In this document: piece by piece, positions 35,444 to 45,801 of the stretch | Layout: every line of letters begins with the position of its first letter | How positions within the stretch are numbered: position 1 is the stretch's first letter | Source of the DNA: DAOMNN01 sp050486545 | GTDB lineage: Bacteria; Pseudomonadota; Gammaproteobacteria; Burkholderiales; Rhodocyclaceae | Reading direction: 5' to 3' | DNA length: 64,000 nucleotides | Assembly: GCA_050486545.1 (NCBI GenBank) | Contig: JBJHDM010000011.1 | Location: 10,225-74,224, forward strand | The notes under the pieces: model-generated | Seen by the model: only the letters and a program-made list of their open reading frames with translations | The model's database searches: none | Told to the model about the DNA's origin: nothing | Position numbers and translations under genes: made by a program

Positions 35444-36388
35444 ATGAAAGATTTCGATCTGAACCTGCTGAGGGTCATCGTTGCCGTTTATGACGCACGC
35501 AGCGTAAGCCGTGCCGCACAATCGCTGGGCGTGAGCCAGCCGACCGTGAGCACCGCTCTCGGGAAATTGCGCAAGACCTTCGGGGAACCGTTGTTCATCA
35601 AGACGGCCGCCGGGGTCAGCCCCACCGCACGTGCCCACACGCTGGCAGTCCATGCACGCGAAATGCTCGCCCGGGTATCGGACGAGGTGTTGACCGATCA
35701 CGGATTCGATCCGGCCACTACGTCGGGCAAATTCACGTTTGCACTGTCCGACGTGGGCGAGATGGTGTTCCTGCCGAAGATCGTTGAACGCCTGCAGCGC
35801 GAGGCGCCCGGCGCATCGGTTCGATCCATCGCGTTACCGCCGCAACAGATCGAGCAGGGAATGGAGCGCGGGGACATTGACCTGGCGGTGGGCTACTTTC
35901 CAGACCTGGCCACGACGCAGTTCCACCAGCAGCATCTGTTCAACCACTGCTTCGTGTGCCTGATGCGCTCCGACCATCCGCTACGCGGAAACCGTCTCAC
36001 CCTCGGCCAGTTTCTGGAACTGGGTCATGCGGTCGTGCAGGCGGAGGGGCGGAGCCAGGAGATCTTCGAGAAGTACCTCGAACGCCACGGCATCGAGCGG
36101 CGCATCGTGCTGCACACACCGCACTTCATGAGCATCCCGACCATCATCGGGCAATCCGACCTCGTCGTCACCCTGCCGCATGCCATCGGCCAGTATTTCT
36201 CTCGCATCGGAGCCAACGTCAAGATCGTCGAACCTCCGCTGCAGCTTCCCCGCATCGATCTCTACCAGCACTGGCACCGCAGCTACCATCACGATCCGCG
36301 CAACAAGTGGCTACGCGGCCAGATCGCGGAACTGTTCAACGACGCGACCGACGAGTGGCCGGACCCCTTCGGTGCGCGCCCCCGATGA
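35444..36388 (+). CDS. LysR-type transcriptional regulator
   Basis: 314 residues. The HTH is at residues 3-62 (DLNLLRVIVAVYDARSVSRAAQSLGVSQPTVSTALGKLR). The effector domain resembles the NodD/LinR branch, with ALPPQQIEQGMERGDIDLAVGYFPD. It is divergent from the aryl-CoA ligase-TRAP genes across about 175 bp that must hold both promoters, the usual LysR layout. It probably activates them in the presence of the aromatic acid or its CoA ester. Confidence 0.9.
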   Translation: MKDFDLNLLRVIVAVYDARSVSRAAQSLGVSQPTVSTALGKLRKTFGEPLFIKTAAGVSPTARAHTLAVHAREMLARVSDEVLTDHGFDPATTSGKFTFALSDVGEMVFLPKIVERLQREAPGASVRSIALPPQQIEQGMERGDIDLAVGYFPDLATTQFHQQHLFNHCFVCLMRSDHPLRGNRLTLGQFLELGHAVVQAEGRSQEIFEKYLERHGIERRIVLHTPHFMSIPTIIGQSDLVVTLPHAIGQYFSRIGANVKIVEPPLQLPRIDLYQHWHRSYHHDPRNKWLRGQIAELFNDATDEWPDPFGARPR

Positions 36389-36404
36389 CGGACAGGGTCA
36401 TCGC

Positions 36405-36800
36405 TCAATCCGGCACCACCGCCGTGACCTCGATCTCGACCTTGGCGCGGTCCTCGATCAGGTCTGCCACCTGCACGGCCGTCATCGCCGGAAAGTTGCG
36501 CCCCATGGTCTCGCGATAGGCGGCGCCAATCTCCTGCAGCCGAGCGCCATACTCGCGCTTGTCGACGAGATACCAGGTCATTCGCACGACGTGCTCTGGG
36601 CCGGCGCCGGCCACCCGCAGCACGGCAAGCACGTTTTCGAGGGCCTGGCGAACCTGCGCCACGAGATCGTCGGTCTCGAACCGGCACGCACCGTTCCAGC
36701 CGATCTGGCCGCCGACGAAGATCTGTCGTCCGCGCGCCTCGATCCCGTTGGCGTAGCCACGGGGGCGTTCCCATCCGTCCGGCTGAAGCGTCCTGTGCAT
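36405..36800 (-). CDS. RidA-family protein
   Basis: 131 residues. RidA/YjgF signatures are IFVGGQIGWNG, VRQALENVLAVL, VVRMTWYLVDKREYGA, and VAD-LIEDRAKVEIEVTAVV with the substrate-binding Arg-like position. RidA proteins deaminate reactive enamines and imines. Last gene of the kynurenine/2-aminobenzoyl-CoA operon, 24 bp after kynA. Dearomatised 2-aminobenzoyl-CoA intermediates are enamine-like, so a deaminase role in this pathway is an attractive inference. Confidence 0.87.
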   Translation of the reverse strand: MHRTLQPDGWERPRGYANGIEARGRQIFVGGQIGWNGACRFETDDLVAQVRQALENVLAVLRVAGAGPEHVVRMTWYLVDKREYGARLQEIGAAYRETMGRNFPAMTAVQVADLIEDRAKVEIEVTAVVPD

Positions 36801-36824
36801 GTCGGGTCTCCTTGGGGTTGGGGC

Positions 36825-37655
36825 TCAAAGGTCGGTGCGGGCCTGCCACAGTTCCGGAAAGAGCTCGGTGTCGAGCACCCGCCGCAGATAGGGCACACCG
36901 GCCGTGCCGCCGGTGCCGGACTTGCCGCCGATGATGCGCGAGACCGTCTGCATGTGACGGAATCGCCAGTGCAGGAAGGCGTCCTCCAGGTCGACCAGTT
37001 CTTCGGCCAGTTCATACAGATCGAAATGGGTGTCGGGGTCCCGATAGACGGCGAGCCAGGCGCGCTCGACGCTCGCATTCGCCCGCCACGGACGGCTGCG
37101 GTCGCGGACGAACACCGCCTCGTCGATCTCGAAGCCGCGCGCGGCGAGGATTCGCACCGCCTCGTCGTAGAGCGACGGGGCTTCCAGCGCTGCCTCCAGG
37201 CGTACGACCAGATCCGGACGATGCGCATGCGGCGCAAGCATGTCGCGGTTGCGGTTGCCGAGTGCGAATTCCAGCAGTCGGTACTGCCACGACTGGAAGC
37301 CGCTCGAATGGCCAAGCCGTTCGCGGATGCGCGTGTATTCGGAAGGCGTCATCGTCGCCAGCACGTTCCAGGCCTGGATCAACTGCTCCATGATCCGCGA
37401 GACGCGTGCCAGGGCCTTGAACGCGGGCGGCAGCGCATCGTTGCGCAGGCAGGCCAGCGCACCGTCGAGTTCGTGCAGCATGAGCTTCAGCCACAGCTCG
37501 CTGGTCTGGTGCTGGACGATAAACAGCATCTCGTTCGGGTCGTCCGAGCGCAGATGCTGGGCGTTCAGGATCTCGTCGAGGGCAAGATAGTCCGTATAGC
37601 TCATCTTCCCCTCGAACGCCGTCCGGGCACCACCAGGTCCGTTTTCGGCGCTCAT
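36825..37655 (-). CDS. kynA: tryptophan 2,3-dioxygenase
   Basis: 276 residues. MSYTDYLALDEILNAQ, DEMLFIVQHQTSELWLKLMLHE (haem and substrate contacts), and the end region WRFRHMQTVSRIIGGKSGTGGT with the proximal histidine are seen. It opens the indole ring of L-tryptophan to N-formylkynurenine using haem and oxygen. It lies 12 bp after kynU in the long operon. Confidence 0.96.
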   Translation of the reverse strand: MSAENGPGGARTAFEGKMSYTDYLALDEILNAQHLRSDDPNEMLFIVQHQTSELWLKLMLHELDGALACLRNDALPPAFKALARVSRIMEQLIQAWNVLATMTPSEYTRIRERLGHSSGFQSWQYRLLEFALGNRNRDMLAPHAHRPDLVVRLEAALEAPSLYDEAVRILAARGFEIDEAVFVRDRSRPWRANASVERAWLAVYRDPDTHFDLYELAEELVDLEDAFLHWRFRHMQTVSRIIGGKSGTGGTAGVPYLRRVLDTELFPELWQARTDL

Positions 37656-37667
37656 GCTCCGGCCTCC

Positions 37668-38906
37668 TCAGGTCACCGCGGAGCGGGCATGGAATTCAGG
37701 ACGGTCCCAGTCGCCGGTGGCGATCAGGTCGGCGAGCACGTCCGCGGCATCGGCGACGTCGCGATGGCTCAGGTACAGCGGCGCGAAGCCGAAGCGGACG
37801 ATGTCCGGCGCCCGGAAGTCGCCGATGACGCCTTGATGAATCAGCGCCTGCATCAGTGCGTAGCCCTGCGGATGGCGAAAGCTCACCTGCGAGCCGCGCT
37901 CGACCGCCTCGCGCGGCGAGGCCAGCGCGAGGCCCGGACAACGAGCCTCGACCGCCTCGATGAAGCACGTCGTCAGCGACACCGACTTGGCACGGATCGC
38001 GGCGATGTGGGCTTCGAGCAGGAGCTCCACGCCGCATTCCAGAGCGACCGCGCCCAGCACCGGCGGCGTACCGCACAGGTAGCGGCCGACCCCCGCCGCC
38101 GGCCGGTAGTCGGCATCGAACGCGAAGGGTTCGGCATGTCCCATCCACCCCGACAAAGGCTGAGCGAAGCGGTCCTGGTGACGCTCGGCAACCCACAGGA
38201 ACGCAGGCGCGCCGGGACCGCCGTTGAGGTACTTGTAGCCGCAGCCGACCGCAAAGTCGGCTCCGGCGGCATTCAGGTCGACGGGCACGGCGCCAGCCGA
38301 GTGTGCGAGATCCCACACCGTCAGCACCCCGGCACGGCGCGCCGCCATACTCAAGCGCAGCATGTCGTGCAGGCGTCCGCTGCGGTAATTGACATGGGTG
38401 AGCATCAGCACCGCGGTGTCGCCGTCGAGTGCCGCTTCGACCGTCTCCGCATCGGGATCGTCGGGCAACAGCACGAGTTCGTGCCCCCGACCCAGAAAGG
38501 CCGACAGGCCCTGCGCGATATACAGGTCGGTCGGGAAGTTGTCGCGCTGCGAGACGATCCGCCGCCGACCCGGGTTGAGTGCCAGTGCGGCCGCAAGCAC
38601 CTTGAAGAGGTTCACCGACGTCGAATCCGCTACCACGGTTTCGCCCGGCAAGGCGCCGATCAGGCGTCCGATCTTGTCGCCGACGCGCGTCGGCAGGCCG
38701 ATCCAGTCGGCGCTGTTCCAGCTTCGGATGAGTTCCCGGCCCCACTCCGCCTCGACCGTTCGCTGCAGGCGCGCCATCGTCTCCGCAGGCAGTGCGCCGA
38801 GCGAATTGCCATCCAGATAGATCACGCCGGAAGGCAGCCGGAAGCGGTGGCGGAAACCGGCCAGCGGATCCTTGCGGTCGAGCGCGTCGAAATCGGTCGT
38901 GGTCAT
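37668..38906 (-). CDS. kynU: kynureninase
   Basis: 412 residues. It has YLDGNSLGALP at the N-terminus, VVADSTSVNLFKVLAAAL, HVNYRSGRLHDM, DLAHSAGAVPVDL, the PLP lysine in CGYKYLNGGPGAPAF, and GWMGHAEPFAFDADY. It cleaves kynurenine to anthranilate and alanine. Nine base pairs separate it from kynB. Confidence 0.96.
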   Translation of the reverse strand: MTTTDFDALDRKDPLAGFRHRFRLPSGVIYLDGNSLGALPAETMARLQRTVEAEWGRELIRSWNSADWIGLPTRVGDKIGRLIGALPGETVVADSTSVNLFKVLAAALALNPGRRRIVSQRDNFPTDLYIAQGLSAFLGRGHELVLLPDDPDAETVEAALDGDTAVLMLTHVNYRSGRLHDMLRLSMAARRAGVLTVWDLAHSAGAVPVDLNAAGADFAVGCGYKYLNGGPGAPAFLWVAERHQDRFAQPLSGWMGHAEPFAFDADYRPAAGVGRYLCGTPPVLGAVALECGVELLLEAHIAAIRAKSVSLTTCFIEAVEARCPGLALASPREAVERGSQVSFRHPQGYALMQALIHQGVIGDFRAPDIVRFGFAPLYLSHRDVADAADVLADLIATGDWDRPEFHARSAVT

Positions 38907-38915
38907 CGGAAACCT

Positions 38916-39542
38916 TCAGGTCTTCAGTGGACGGAGGATCGCCCGCACTGGCGACGCATCCAGCCCGGCAAGCTTGAGCGGCAGGGCGATCAGCTCGTAA
39001 TCGCCCTCGGTCACCGCATCGAGCACGAGGCCTTCGAGGATGACCATGCCGTGGCGGCAGACGGCCAGATGCGCGTCCATCGTCTTCGACTGCTCGGGGT
39101 CGAGCGACGGCGTGTCGATCCCGACCAGCCGCACGCCCGCACGGGCGAGCAGCTCGACCGTATCGGGCGCGACCGCACAGAACGCGCTGTCCCACGCGTC
39201 ACGCGGCGCCTGCGCGTAGGTGCGAAGCAACACACGCGGCGGGCAGGCATCGAGGCGGGCGGCGATCTGCTCCGGGCGTACCGCGCCACGTGCGCCGATC
39301 GCGTGGATCACGCGGCACGGCCCCACATAGGTCTCCAGTGCCACCGCATCGATCGCCGCACCGGCCGCGTCGAAATGGAACGGCGCATCGACGTGCGCGC
39401 CGGTGTGGGTCGAGAAGCTCACCTCGGAGACATTGACCGGGCAGTCGGGCCCCAGCGTCCAGGTGCGCACGAAACGCACCGGGGCGTCGCCCGGCCACAC
39501 CGGCAGCCCCGGATGGATGGTCGGACTGATGTCGAGGATCAT
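38916..39542 (-). CDS. kynB: kynurenine formamidase
   Basis: 208 residues of the cyclase-like family. The metal-binding motif is HTGAHVDAPFHF near residues 47-58. Other signatures are DISPTIHPGLPVWPGD and GIDTPSLDPEQSKTMDAH. It hydrolyses N-formylkynurenine. Its ATG overlaps the acyl-CoA dehydrogenase stop (ATGA), joining the upper and lower pathway parts into one transcript. Confidence 0.95.
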   Translation of the reverse strand: MILDISPTIHPGLPVWPGDAPVRFVRTWTLGPDCPVNVSEVSFSTHTGAHVDAPFHFDAAGAAIDAVALETYVGPCRVIHAIGARGAVRPEQIAARLDACPPRVLLRTYAQAPRDAWDSAFCAVAPDTVELLARAGVRLVGIDTPSLDPEQSKTMDAHLAVCRHGMVILEGLVLDAVTEGDYELIALPLKLAGLDASPVRAILRPLKT

Positions 39543-40711
39543 GCACGCCCTCCTTCCGCCGCACGCAGCAGTTCGCGCGCGACGATGAGCTTCTGCACCT
39601 CGGTCGCCCCCTCGTAGATGCGCAGCGCGCGGATTTCGCGGTACAGGGACTCGACCTTGACCCCGACGCGCACCCCCTGCCCGCCATGCATCTGCACGGC
39701 CGCGTCGATGATGCGCTGGGCGTTCTCGGTCGCCGTCATCTTGGCCATCGCCGCCTCGCGCGTCGTCGGCCGGCGCGCGACATCGCGCGCCCAGGCGGCC
39801 CGGGCCGTCAGCAGCGCCGCCGCGTCGAGGTCGGTTGCCATTTCGCCGAGCTTCGCCTGGGTGAGCTGGAAATCCGCCAGCGTCTGGCCGAACATGCGGC
39901 GATTGCGCGCATGCGAGAGGGCTTCGTCGAGCGCGCGCCGGGCGAAGCCGACCGCGGCGGCGGCCACCGACGCGCGGAAGATGTCGAGCGTGCGCATCGC
40001 GATCTTGAAGCCCTCGCCCTGCGCGCCGAGCCGGTTCGCAACGGGTACGCGCAGGCCCGAGAAGCGCAGGCGCGCGAGCGGGTGCGGTGCGATCACGTCC
40101 AGGCGCTCGGCGACCTCGAAGCCCGGCTGGTCCGGAAACACGACGAAGGCCGAGAGCCCGCGCGTGCCCGGCGCATCGCCGGTGCGTGCGAACACGCAAT
40201 ACACGTCGGCGATGCCGCCGTTCGAGATCCAGGTCTTCTCGCCGTCGAGCACGTACTCGTCGCCGTCGCGCCGCGCTGCGCAGGCCATCGCGCCGACGTC
40301 GGAGCCGGCCTCCGGTTCGGTCAACGCGAAGGCCGCGATCCATTCGCCGCTCGCGACCTTCGGCAGCACGCGGCGCTGCAGCTCCGCACTGCCGGCGAGC
40401 GTGACCGCTCCGCTGCCCAGCCCCTGCATCGCGAACGCGAAATCGGCCAGACCGTCGTGGTACGCCAGCGTTTCACGCGCGATGCACAGCGCGCGCGAGT
40501 CGAGTTCGTCCAGCGCACCGCCGAACGCCTTCGGCACGCAGTAACGCAGGAAACCGGCCGCACCGAGCGCGCGCACCAGTTCCCGGCAAGCGGCGTCGGT
40601 GTCGTGATGATCGATCGCCGGCATTGCGGTCGAGGCCCACGCGAAGAGGGCATCGGACAGCTGCCCGTGCTCGGGCCCGAAGAAGGGAAGATCGAGGGTA
40701 GACCGGTCCAT
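39539..40711 (-). CDS. acyl-CoA dehydrogenase of the 2-aminobenzoyl-CoA operon
   Basis: 390 residues from ATG 40711. FAD and substrate motifs are AFALTEPEAGSDVGAM and EKTWISNGGIAD. The C-terminal region has MHGGQGVRVGVKVESLYREIRALRIYEGATEVQKLIVAREL, in which the last E-G-A-T-E glutamate is the usual catalytic base. It probably oxidises a CoA-bound intermediate after dearomatisation. The acyl substrate is inferred from operon context. Confidence 0.88.
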   Translation of the reverse strand: MDRSTLDLPFFGPEHGQLSDALFAWASTAMPAIDHHDTDAACRELVRALGAAGFLRYCVPKAFGGALDELDSRALCIARETLAYHDGLADFAFAMQGLGSGAVTLAGSAELQRRVLPKVASGEWIAAFALTEPEAGSDVGAMACAARRDGDEYVLDGEKTWISNGGIADVYCVFARTGDAPGTRGLSAFVVFPDQPGFEVAERLDVIAPHPLARLRFSGLRVPVANRLGAQGEGFKIAMRTLDIFRASVAAAAVGFARRALDEALSHARNRRMFGQTLADFQLTQAKLGEMATDLDAAALLTARAAWARDVARRPTTREAAMAKMTATENAQRIIDAAVQMHGGQGVRVGVKVESLYREIRALRIYEGATEVQKLIVARELLRAAEGGRA

Positions 40712-40719
40712 GTGTTCTC

Positions 40720-41565
40720 TCAATTGCCCTCGAACTTCGGTTTCTGCTTCGCCGCAAAGGCCTCGAAGGCGCGCCGGAAGTCCCCCGCGGCCATGCAGAT
40801 CGCCTGGGCCTGGGCCTCGGATTCGATCATCTCCTCGATGCCCATGTTCCATTCCTGGTTCAGCATCGTCTTGGTCACGGTGTGTGCGAACCAAGGACCA
40901 TCGGCGAGGCTGCGCGCGAGCGCGTGCGCTTCGCCGGACAGTGCCTCCGGCTCGTGCAGGCTGCCGAAAAATCCCCAGGCGAGGCCCTCCTCGGCGCTCA
41001 TCGCACGCCCGGTCATCAGGAGCTGTGTCGCCCTGCCCTGGCCGATCATGCGCGGCAGCAGGCCGCAGGCCCCCATGTCCGCGCCGGCCAGGCCGACCCG
41101 CGTGAACAGGAAGGCGGTCTTCGCCGCCGGCGTGCCGAGGCGGAAATCCGCGGCCAGCGCGACCATCGCGCCGGCGCCGGCACAGATGCCGTCGACCGCG
41201 GCGACGATGGGCTGCGGCGCCTTGCGCATCGCCTTGACCAAATCGCCGGTCATGCGGGTGAATTCGAGCAGTTCCGGCATCGGCATCTTCGTGAGCGGTT
41301 CGATGATCTCGAACACGTCGCCGCCCGAGCAGAAGTTGCCGCCCGCGCCTGCGAGGACGACCGCACGCACGTCCCTGGCGTACACGAGCCCGCGGAACAG
41401 GTCGCGCAATTCCGCATACGAATCAAAGGTCAGCGGGTTCTTCTTGTCGGGGCGGTCGAGCGTAATCGTCGCAACCCGCCCGTCCTCGGAACACTCCCAG
41501 CGGAAGTGTCGCGCCGAATAGTCCTTGAAGCTGCGCTTGTGGTCCTGCATCGAGCGTTCGGCCAT
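40720..41565 (-). CDS. enoyl-CoA hydratase/isomerase family protein
   Basis: 281 residues. The crotonase fold has the oxyanion-hole segments GNFCSGGDVFEI and VDGICAGAGAMVALAADFRL, followed by TRVGLAGADMGACGLLPRMIG with an Asp rather than Glu at the usual active-site region. That change may point to a specialised reaction such as ring cleavage or hydrolysis rather than simple hydration. It is part of the anthraniloyl-CoA operon, 8 bp before the dehydrogenase. A second ATG is at 41550. Confidence 0.87.
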   Translation of the reverse strand: MAERSMQDHKRSFKDYSARHFRWECSEDGRVATITLDRPDKKNPLTFDSYAELRDLFRGLVYARDVRAVVLAGAGGNFCSGGDVFEIIEPLTKMPMPELLEFTRMTGDLVKAMRKAPQPIVAAVDGICAGAGAMVALAADFRLGTPAAKTAFLFTRVGLAGADMGACGLLPRMIGQGRATQLLMTGRAMSAEEGLAWGFFGSLHEPEALSGEAHALARSLADGPWFAHTVTKTMLNQEWNMGIEEMIESEAQAQAICMAAGDFRRAFEAFAAKQKPKFEGN

Positions 41566-41589
41566 GGCCCTTCTCCTCGTCCCTGCGGC

Positions 41590-42390
41590 TCAGCCGCACA
41601 TCACTTCGCCACCCGCCACCGCAATGGCCTGCCCGTTGATCGATGCCGATTCGGGCAGGCACAGCCACGCGACGGTGTGTGCGACCTCCTCCGGGCGTAC
41701 CAGCCGGCCCTGCGGATTGCCGCGCGCAAGCGTGGCCCGGGCCTCGTCCGCGCTGCGCCCGGTGCTCGTTACGATGTTGCCGACTGCGGCGTCGAGCAGC
41801 GGCGTGTCGGTGTAGCCGGGGCACACCGCGTTGACCGTCACGCCGCGCGCGGCCACTTCCAGCGCGAGCGCGCGGGTCAGCCCGAGCACGCCGTGCTTGG
41901 CCGCGCAGTAGGCTGCGACGTAGGCGTATCCGGTCAGCGCGGCAGTGCTCGCGACGTTGACGATGCGCCCCCAGCCCTCCGCCAGCATATCCGGCAGCGC
42001 CGCATGGCTGCAGTGGTACGTGCCGGTGAGGTTTACCGCGAGCATCTCCTGCCACAGTGCGGGGTCGGTGCGCGTGAACGGTGCGCTCCTGGCCGCGCCG
42101 GCGTTGTTCACCAGGATCGCGACCGGTCCGCGCGCAGCGGTTGCCGTCTCGAACGCACGGCACACCTCGGCAAAGTCGCTCACGTCGGCAACCGCCACGC
42201 CGTGCCCCTCGCCAGCGAGCGACTCGCGCGTGGCCTCCAACGCGGAAGCACGCCGCCCCAGCAGGGTCAGCATCGCACCACGCGCGGCCAGCGCCTGGGC
42301 GATCGCCGCACCGATGCCGCTGCCGGCACCGGTCACCAGCGCATGCCGGCCTTCGAGGCATTCATCGGTGAGCACGCGATCATCGTCCAT
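41590..42390 (-). CDS. short-chain dehydrogenase/reductase (SDR)
   Basis: 266 residues. The NAD(P) motif is VTGAGSGIGAAIAQ, then NNAG, and the catalytic Ser-Tyr-Lys appears as NVASTAALTGYAYVAAYCAAKHG. VCPGYTDTPL follows. It is probably a 3-hydroxyacyl-CoA type dehydrogenase acting in the beta-oxidation-like steps. It lies 16 bp after the monooxygenase gene. Confidence 0.87.
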   Translation of the reverse strand: MDDDRVLTDECLEGRHALVTGAGSGIGAAIAQALAARGAMLTLLGRRASALEATRESLAGEGHGVAVADVSDFAEVCRAFETATAARGPVAILVNNAGAARSAPFTRTDPALWQEMLAVNLTGTYHCSHAALPDMLAEGWGRIVNVASTAALTGYAYVAAYCAAKHGVLGLTRALALEVAARGVTVNAVCPGYTDTPLLDAAVGNIVTSTGRSADEARATLARGNPQGRLVRPEEVAHTVAWLCLPESASINGQAIAVAGGEVMCG

Positions 42391-42406
42391 GTGTCTTTCC
42401 GTCGCG

Positions 42407-44722
<2,316 letters not shown>

Positions 44723-44760
44723 GCCGTGCCTCCCGTTCCCGGTACTCTGACGCGCCTCAA

Positions 44761-44801
44761 TATTTCATACTTAAACTATTTCGTCAACCCGGATTGCCGG
44801 C
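44761..44801 (-). promoter_or_regulatory. candidate promoter region of the kyn/2-aminobenzoyl-CoA operon
   Basis: An AT-rich island in GC-rich DNA. On the minus strand TTGACG is followed 17 nt later by AATATT. The segment GTTTAAGTATGAAATA between them resembles GTTTACTAAGCTGATAG in the minus strand at about 45603-45619, before the second SDR, so both may be read by the MarR regulator. Weak evidence, no perfect palindrome. Confidence 0.35.
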
Positions 44802-44829
44802 TGGATCGTCCCCTCGCTCGCGACGATGT

Positions 44830-45561
44830 TCAGAATCGTTCGATCCAGGGACGCAGGTCGAGTTCGTGGGTCCAGGCCGTGCGCGGCTGCTGCCAGAGTT
44901 GAAAATAGGCCTCGGCGATCGCGGCTGGATCGAGCAGACCGTCGTCTACCTCCCCACCGAGCTGCTGGACCACCTCCGGCAGCCGGATCCGCCCGTCGAT
45001 CACGACGTGAGCCACGTGAATCCCGAGCGGATGAAGTTCCCGCGCCATGCTCTGCGCGAGCGCACGCAAGCCGAACTTTCCGACCGCGACGTTGTGGAAT
45101 CGTGCGCTGCCGCGCACGCTCGCCGTCGCGCCGGTGAAGAGGATCGCACCACCAGTCCCGCCGCGCTCGATGCGTTCGGTCATCAGTCGTGCAGCCATCT
45201 TCCCCACGAGAAAGCCCCCCAGACAACCGACCCGCCAGGACGACTCGAACTCCGCGGTGGTCGTGTCGAGTATGCTGCGTTCGACGAAAGCGCCGGCGTT
45301 GTAGATCACGACATCCGGCTCGCCTTGCTCGTCGGCGACCCGTCTGAACAGGTTGCGAACGGACTGCTCGTCGGTGGCATCGCACTCGTACGCCCGCCCG
45401 TGGTGCCCGATGCCGGAGCATTCGACCGCCAGCGTGTCGAGCCGGCGCGCGTTGCGCGCGGCAAGGGCGACGTTCATCTCGGCGCGCCCGAATCGCTGGG
45501 CGAGTGCACACCCGAGGCCGGGTCCGGCCCCTACGATCAACGCCACCTGTGTCCTGTCCAT
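44830..45561 (-). CDS. short-chain dehydrogenase/reductase, second
   Basis: 243 residues from ATG 45561. The coenzyme motif is LIVGAGPGLGCALAQRFG, followed by YNAG. The catalytic region is unusual: TGATASVRGSARFHNVAVGKFGLRAL has Ser-x-Phe-x-x-x-Val-x-x-x-Lys, so the catalytic Tyr appears to be missing, as in several SDRs described as glucose/ribitol-like and not enzymatically tested. It lies 107 bp before the monooxygenase start. It is transcribed in the same direction and divergent from the CoA ligase. Confidence 0.82.
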   Translation of the reverse strand: MDRTQVALIVGAGPGLGCALAQRFGRAEMNVALAARNARRLDTLAVECSGIGHHGRAYECDATDEQSVRNLFRRVADEQGEPDVVIYNAGAFVERSILDTTTAEFESSWRVGCLGGFLVGKMAARLMTERIERGGTGGAILFTGATASVRGSARFHNVAVGKFGLRALAQSMARELHPLGIHVAHVVIDGRIRLPEVVQQLGGEVDDGLLDPAAIAEAYFQLWQQPRTAWTHELDLRPWIERF

Positions 45562-45677
45562 GATCTCCTCCGTTTCGCGGGATCGTCGAGCACGCTGCGC
45601 AACTATCAGCTTAGTAAACAAACCCTCGTTCCACGAGAGAACACCCATCGTCCGATGGATCTCCAACACTTCAGGCC

Positions 45678-45706
45678 TTGACAACTCGTTTGAACTCTCC
45701 AAGACT
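45678..45706 (+). promoter_or_regulatory. putative promoter of the 2-aminobenzoate-CoA ligase gene
   Basis: A perfect TTGACA -35 at 45678-45683 is followed after 17 nt by AAGACT (45701-45706), a poor -10, so an activator or upstream factor may be needed. It lies about 95 bp before the ATG at 45802. Confidence 0.4.
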
Positions 45707-45801
45707 GAAACAGCCGAACCGAAAATGTTCGTGACGCCGTTGCGCGAATTCGCACGTTCACGGACCCGTGCCCCCGCCTCCAGCATCGGAGAACGTACGT
45801 C

